Below are positions 5,110 through 8,029 of a DNA stretch of 8,029 bases, in pieces (positions within the stretch are counted from its first letter, which is position 1; the number at the start of each line of letters is the position of its first letter). Source of the DNA: Cyanobacteria bacterium T3Sed10_344R1 (lineage in GTDB: Bacteria > Cyanobacteriota > Cyanobacteriia > Phormidesmidales > Phormidesmidaceae); contig PXDR01000398.1 of assembly GCA_003566335.1 (NCBI GenBank), positions 1 to 8,029 of the forward strand, in the 5' to 3' direction. The notes under the pieces were generated by a model that ran no database searches, was not told the origin of the DNA, and saw nothing but the letters and a program-made list of their open reading frames with translations. A program made the position numbers and the translations under genes.

Positions 5110-5964
5110 CTAGCCTGAGTCATCGCCGCCCGGCGGATACAGCAACTCCACCAGCCGAGCTTCCAGGCGCTGACGGACGATCTTGGGGAAGTCTCGAATG
5201 ATGCGGGATCCTTTTTTCTGGAAGGCTTGTACCCATCGCCGCAAACCGTCGATTTGTTCGGGGGTGAGGGGACTAGGGTTGCCAGGGTTGGCGGGCTGAA
5301 ATCCGCCTTCCCGATCAATGGTTAGGCTGCTCAGCCAGGGTAGCAGGGGACGGGTGGCATTCCAGGTATTGCTGACCACGGTGCGGCCCAAGTAGTGACT
5401 GGTGACTTCGCTTAGGGTGTTCAGGGCTGCGATCGCATCAGCCTCCGTATAGGCTTCCCCGGGGGCAGAGGTGGGGGGTGGGGGAACTGGCGGCGGCGCA
5501 ACCGGCGGGGCACTGCTTGTCGCGGGGGGCGACGGCACTGCCGCCACAACCGGCGACTCCGTTTTTTGCCAGTAGTTTTGATCCGGCAGGGTCGTGCTGC
5601 CCACCGCCATGCGAAACGTCGCCACAACATTTTGCGGATCTGCCTCTAGCGCCGCCTGCAGGGCGGCTAACGCTTGGCGGTAATGGCTCCGCACCAACTT
5701 TTCTCCAGTCATCACCAGCAAAATAATGCCCCGATTGAGCTTATAAATTTCAATCGTTCGCTCCGCAAACCGAAACGAAAACGCCTGCAAATTTGGCGGC
5801 GTCGTTTCGACAACTTGGTGAATGCCCTGGGTTAGGGCTTCCTTTTGCTGAAAATTAAGCCCCCGATCAATGCCCAGGAAACAGGGGCGCACCCGCCCAT
5901 CCATTAGGGCAACACCCGCAATTCCTGGTAAATTCAGAAAGTCCTGAACAACCTGCCGCTTCAT
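5110..5964 (-). CDS. Unknown cyanobacterial-type protein, possible Roadblock-like N-domain, Pro-rich linker
   Basis: A 284-residue soluble protein in three parts. Residues 1-120 have the alternating helix/strand layout of a Roadblock/LC7 or longin fold: an initial helix VVQDFLNLPG, strands GVALMDGRV and FSFRFAERTIEIYKL, and RGIILLVMTGEKL. Residues 137-168 are a Pro/Ala linker with runs such as APPPVPPPP. Residues 170-275 form a helical C-terminal domain (EADAIAALNTLSEVTSHYLG; LTPEQIDGLRRWVQAF) ending in an Arg-rich helix. I do not recognise a named family for the C-terminal part. Roadblock proteins often serve as dimeric adaptors for small GTPases or other partners, but none is encoded nearby. 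The ATG at 5964 opens the frame directly after an AT-rich leader without SD. The fold guess is tentative; the coding call is firm. Confidence 0.75.
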   Translation of the reverse strand: MKRQVVQDFLNLPGIAGVALMDGRVRPCFLGIDRGLNFQQKEALTQGIHQVVETTPPNLQAFSFRFAERTIEIYKLNRGIILLVMTGEKLVRSHYRQALAALQAALEADPQNVVATFRMAVGSTTLPDQNYWQKTESPVVAAVPSPPATSSAPPVAPPPVPPPPTSAPGEAYTEADAIAALNTLSEVTSHYLGRTVVSNTWNATRPLLPWLSSLTIDREGGFQPANPGNPSPLTPEQIDGLRRWVQAFQKKGSRIIRDFPKIVRQRLEARLVELLYPPGGDDSG

Positions 5965-5976
5965 AAATAAATGTTA

Positions 5977-5982
5977 ACTATA
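5977..5982 (-). promoter_or_regulatory. Candidate -10 box (TATAGT) for the 5110-5964 gene
   Basis: On the minus strand TATAGT ends 12 bases before the ATG. The matching -35 position reads CTTCAG, which is poor. If used, the transcript would have a leader of only a few bases. The AT-rich stretch just before the start codon contrasts with the GC-rich flanks. Confidence 0.22.
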
Positions 5983-6050
5983 CGGGCGTAATTCCCGGGC
6001 TGAAGTGGTACGTCTTGTGTCATAGGAGAACACTTTGGGCGATTGGCGGC

Positions 6051-6088
6051 CCCTAGCCGTCTGTTCTAGCCGTCTAGGCGGCTTAGGG
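6051..6088. repeat. 13-bp-period direct repeat forming two alternative hairpins
   Basis: CTAGCCGTCT occurs at 6053-6062 and 6066-6075. Either copy can pair with CGGCTTAGGG (6079-6088). Copy 1 gives a 9-bp stem with one bulge (6051-6059), and copy 2 gives a shorter stem with a 6-base loop. The two structures exclude each other. On the minus strand the element lies about 90-125 bases upstream of the 5110-5964 gene. Confidence 0.5.
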
Positions 6089-6211
6089 AAATTCAGTTCA
6101 AGGTGTGTGTGCTGCTAGTCCGCTCTAGCGAGTCTGTTCTAGGTTGATGGGACTGCTCTGGCCCCTAAGGAGAATATTCCCAGACTGAGACGCTGTCTTT
6201 CTCCAGTTCCC

Positions 6212-6233
6212 ATTGTCTCAGAATTGTCTCAGA
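6212..6233. repeat. Perfect 11-bp tandem duplication
   Basis: ATTGTCTCAGA is present twice in a row, at 6212-6222 and 6223-6233, with no mismatch. It lies in the non-coding region upstream of rbcR. Confidence 0.8.
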
Positions 6234-6372
6234 GCCTACTGACCTGCCGCACCCTCCCGATTCAGCGCTGACCTGCGCCAGCGTCAATCAACGGTCAGGA
6301 CTGCCGTTAGCCGTTTCCCATTGGGGTGCCGTATATCCTGCATCAGCTTATCGGTTGATTGAACCGCATTGT

Positions 6373-6396
6373 CAAATACCCTGCCAAATACCCTGC
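6373..6396. repeat. Perfect 12-bp tandem duplication
   Basis: CAAATACCCTGC is present twice in a row, at 6373-6384 and 6385-6396, with no mismatch. It lies in non-coding sequence about 205 bases before rbcR. Confidence 0.85.
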
Positions 6397-6484
6397 TGTT
6401 TCCCTGTAAATCCCTAGCCATCTTTTCTGAATCGTCCTCCCCTAGCTGTTCTTGGTCGAATACGTCCTCCAACTCGCCAATCGT

Positions 6485-6508
6485 CTTCTACTGATTCTTC
6501 TACTGATT
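6485..6508. repeat. Perfect 12-bp tandem duplication close to rbcR
   Basis: CTTCTACTGATT is present twice in a row, at 6485-6496 and 6497-6508, with no mismatch, ending 93 bases before the rbcR start. The spot is where a promoter or regulator site could lie, but I see no convincing promoter hexamers. Confidence 0.85.
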
Positions 6509-6601
6509 ATTTTTCCCCCGTTATGGGCAGTCGTCTCATGTCCTGCTACTTTCTGGCCTTGAAGTGTCTCTCATTTTCCTCAGTTTTCGGGTTTAGCCGT
6601 C

Positions 6602-7642
6602 ATGTCTGACCTTCCGTTTACCCTCGATCAGCTCAGGATTCTTAAGGCCATTGCCACCGAAGGCAGCTTTAAGCGAGCCGCTGACAGCCTCTATGTGTCG
6701 CAGCCTGCCGTGAGTCTACAGGTGCAGAACCTAGAGCGGCAGTTGGATGTGCCACTGTTTGACCGAGGGGGACGCCGGGCGCAGTTGACCGAAGCCGGAC
6801 ATCTGCTGCTGAGCTATGGCGATCGCATCCTCAGCCTCTGCCAAGAAACCTGCCGCGCGATTGAAGACCTCCAGAACTTGCAGGGGGGCACCCTCATCGT
6901 CGGGGCCAGCCAAACCACCGGCACCTACCTGTTGCCCCGGATGATTGGCCTATTTCGCCAGCGCTATACCGACGTTGCGGTGCAACTCCATGTCCACTCC
7001 ACCCGCCGCACCTCCTGGAGCATCGCTAACGGTCAAGTAGACCTGGCCATCATTGGCGGCGAAGTGCCCACAGAACTCCAGGACTGCCTAGAGATCATCC
7101 CCTACGCCGAAGATGAACTGGCCCTGATCATGCCGGTGTTTCACCCTCTAGCGGGCCAGCCGATTATCCAGCGAGAAGACCTCTATAAGCTCAACTTCAT
7201 TGCCCTCGACTCTCAATCCACGATTCGTAAAGTGATTGACCAGGTGCTGACCCGCAGCGGCATTGAAACCCGACGACTGCGGATTGAGATGGAGCTGAAC
7301 TCAATCGAGGCGATCAAGAACGCTGTGCAGTCTGGGTTAGGGGTGGCCTTTGTATCGATTTCTGCGATTGAAAAAGAGCTGCAAATGGGCGTGCTTCACC
7401 GGGCCAAAATCGACTCTATTGTCGTAAATCGCACCCTGTCCGTGATTTTCAACCCCAATCGCTATCGATCGAAAGCCGCAGAAGCCTTTACCCGAGAAAT
7501 TCTGCCCCAGTTCACCAATCGAGAAATAGAATTTAAGAAAGAAAATCCGAGAGAACTGCGCAAAGCCAGCGGCGCTGCTGCGCTCAGCAACGGCAAAGCA
7601 GTGGCAGCTGAGCCCCAACCCACCGACTCTGGCACTCCCTAA
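6602..7642 (+). CDS. rbcR: LysR-type regulator of RuBisCO / carbon-fixation genes, RbcR (Ycf30)
   Basis: A DNA-binding regulator of 346 residues. The N-terminal winged helix-turn-helix (about 6-65) carries FTLDQLRILKAIATEGSFKRAAD and LYVSQPAVSLQVQNLE. The effector domain follows (about 96-305), with GASQTTGTYLLPRMIG, VDLAIIGGEVP and NSIEAIKNAVQSGLGVAFVS. These stretches match, from memory, cyanobacterial and plastid RbcR/Ycf30 (Synechocystis Sll0998 type). That type activates rbcL-rbcX-rbcS and carbon-concentration genes. The related NdhR and CmpR are less similar at the N terminus. A low-complexity tail (about 307-346, Lys/Glu then Ala/Pro) lies beyond the LysR core. The ATG at 6602 gives the expected MSDLPFTLDQL start; there is no SD. 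A kinase gene starts 12 nt after the stop. Confidence 0.93.
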   Translation: MSDLPFTLDQLRILKAIATEGSFKRAADSLYVSQPAVSLQVQNLERQLDVPLFDRGGRRAQLTEAGHLLLSYGDRILSLCQETCRAIEDLQNLQGGTLIVGASQTTGTYLLPRMIGLFRQRYTDVAVQLHVHSTRRTSWSIANGQVDLAIIGGEVPTELQDCLEIIPYAEDELALIMPVFHPLAGQPIIQREDLYKLNFIALDSQSTIRKVIDQVLTRSGIETRRLRIEMELNSIEAIKNAVQSGLGVAFVSISAIEKELQMGVLHRAKIDSIVVNRTLSVIFNPNRYRSKAAEAFTREILPQFTNREIEFKKENPRELRKASGAAALSNGKAVAAEPQPTDSGTP

Positions 7643-7654
7643 TCCCCCGGCGAC

Positions 7655-8029
7655 ATGGAGCTTCACTGCACCCGTCCATCCTGCCCCAAACCCACCAACC
7701 ATTTCAGCGATCTCGACGATCCCAAGGTGCTTAAAACCGTGCAGCAAAAGTACTGCACCACCTGCGGGATGCCGTTAATTTTGGTGGGTCGCTACTTGCC
7801 AGAGCGGTTGCTGGGTAAAGGTGGATTTGGGGCCGCATTTTTAGCCCGCGATCGCTACACGCCGACCCGCCGCCGCTGCGTGGTCAAGCAGTTTCAGCCC
7901 AGCGGCAACCTCACCCCCGATCAAATGCAGTTGGCCCAGGGGCTGTTTGAGCGCGAAGCCGTGGCCCTAGAGGATCTTGGCCATCGCCACGGCCAAATCC
8001 CCAACCTTTACGCCTACTTCCCCCTTGCC
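7655..8029 (+). CDS. Ser/Thr protein kinase with N-terminal four-Cys motif (5' part only)
   Basis: Translation from the ATG at 7655 stays open to the window end, giving the first 125 residues of a longer protein. Residues 1-40 hold four cysteines in a zinc-ribbon-like spacing: C5 and C10 (CTRPSC), then C34 and C37 (CTTC). The Hanks-type kinase domain follows: YLPERLLGKGGFGAAFLARD has the Gly-rich ATP loop (54-59), CVVKQF the ATP-binding Lys (K76), and LFEREAVALEDLG the helix-C Glu. The layout matches the cyanobacterial four-Cys kinases, with SpkB as the best-known case. The rest of the catalytic core (HRD, DFG) lies outside the window. It is probably transcribed with rbcR. No SD is visible; the ATG is favoured because the Cys motif begins at residue 5. 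Confidence 0.9.
   Translation, partial: MELHCTRPSCPKPTNHFSDLDDPKVLKTVQQKYCTTCGMPLILVGRYLPERLLGKGGFGAAFLARDRYTPTRRRCVVKQFQPSGNLTPDQMQLAQGLFEREAVALEDLGHRHGQIPNLYAYFPLA

Larger units (their letters stand above)
5965..6601. other. 637-base divergent intergenic region upstream of rbcR
   Basis: It separates the minus-strand 5110-5964 gene from rbcR. I see no convincing gene in it. It holds short tandem duplications at 6053-6078, 6212-6233, 6373-6396 and 6485-6508, an alternative-hairpin zone at 6051-6088, and long pyrimidine-rich stretches on the + strand toward rbcR (about 6400-6600). No clear sigma70 promoter or Shine-Dalgarno is visible before rbcR. Regulators of this type often bind their own upstream region (family knowledge), but I could not point to a specific site. 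Confidence 0.55.

Noticed and set aside
6284..6472. 62-codon minus-strand frame in the rbcR upstream region
   Set aside because: It begins with TTG and has no ribosome-binding site. It is built partly of the 12-bp tandem duplication (RVFG-RVFD) and resembles no family I know. The amino acid make-up is not absurd, so a weak possibility remains.
1..8029. CRISPR array, insertion sequence, tRNA/rRNA, toxin-antitoxin or phage-defence cassette
   Set aside because: I found no spaced identical repeats of CRISPR size, no transposase or terminal inverted repeats, no cloverleaf-like sequence and no defence-type gene. The tandem repeats have no spacers.

Overview
The window looks like ordinary chromosomal DNA of a cyanobacterium. 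The octamer GCGATCGC (HIP1, highly over-represented in many cyanobacterial genomes) occurs ten times in 8 kb. A RbcR/Ycf30-type LysR regulator, an N-terminal four-cysteine Ser/Thr kinase and a cyanobacterial-type ThyX point the same way. GC content is moderate to high and several genes lack a clear Shine-Dalgarno sequence, which is common in cyanobacteria. I cannot assign a genus from the sequence alone.

Left part (1-2285, all + strand): a DUF427 protein (86-565), a multi-spanning membrane protein with a HEAT/armadillo-like tail (726-1556) and, 6 nt later, the flavin-dependent thymidylate synthase ThyX (1563-2285). The last two are probably co-transcribed. A 412-base non-coding gap follows, with hairpins, a perfect 12-bp palindrome and a plausible sigma70-type promoter.

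Middle (2698-4464, + strand): a stand-alone pseudo-receiver protein lacking the phospho-acceptor Asp (2698-3105), a conserved-looking protein of unknown function with an uncertain start and a structured 5' region (3180-3644), and a membrane-anchored NodB-family (CE4) polysaccharide deacetylase with a variant metal site (3685-4464). Converging on them from the - strand are a [2Fe-2S] ferredoxin-domain protein with a C-terminal extension (4509-4994) and, upstream of it, a possible Roadblock-like/proline-linker protein (5110-5964).

Right part: a 637-base divergent intergenic region (5965-6601) full of short perfect tandem duplications, then rbcR (6602-7642, Calvin-cycle/RuBisCO regulator) and, 12 nt after it, the first 125 codons of a four-Cys Ser/Thr protein kinase that runs off the window end. 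The genes do not form one pathway. The functional pairings suggested by spacing are membrane protein-thyX and rbcR-kinase.

I found no convincing new defence or mobile system, and no transposase, tRNA, rRNA or CRISPR array. The most unusual signal is the recurrence of independent tandem duplications with a period of 11-13 bp (most often 12) at seven or eight places. Most are intergenic and one lies in the 3' end of a gene. Second-tier signals are the pseudo-receiver with a palindrome beside its promoter, the hairpin with an SD-like loop in the 5' part of the 3180 reading frame, and two alternative hairpins sharing one arm at 6051-6088.
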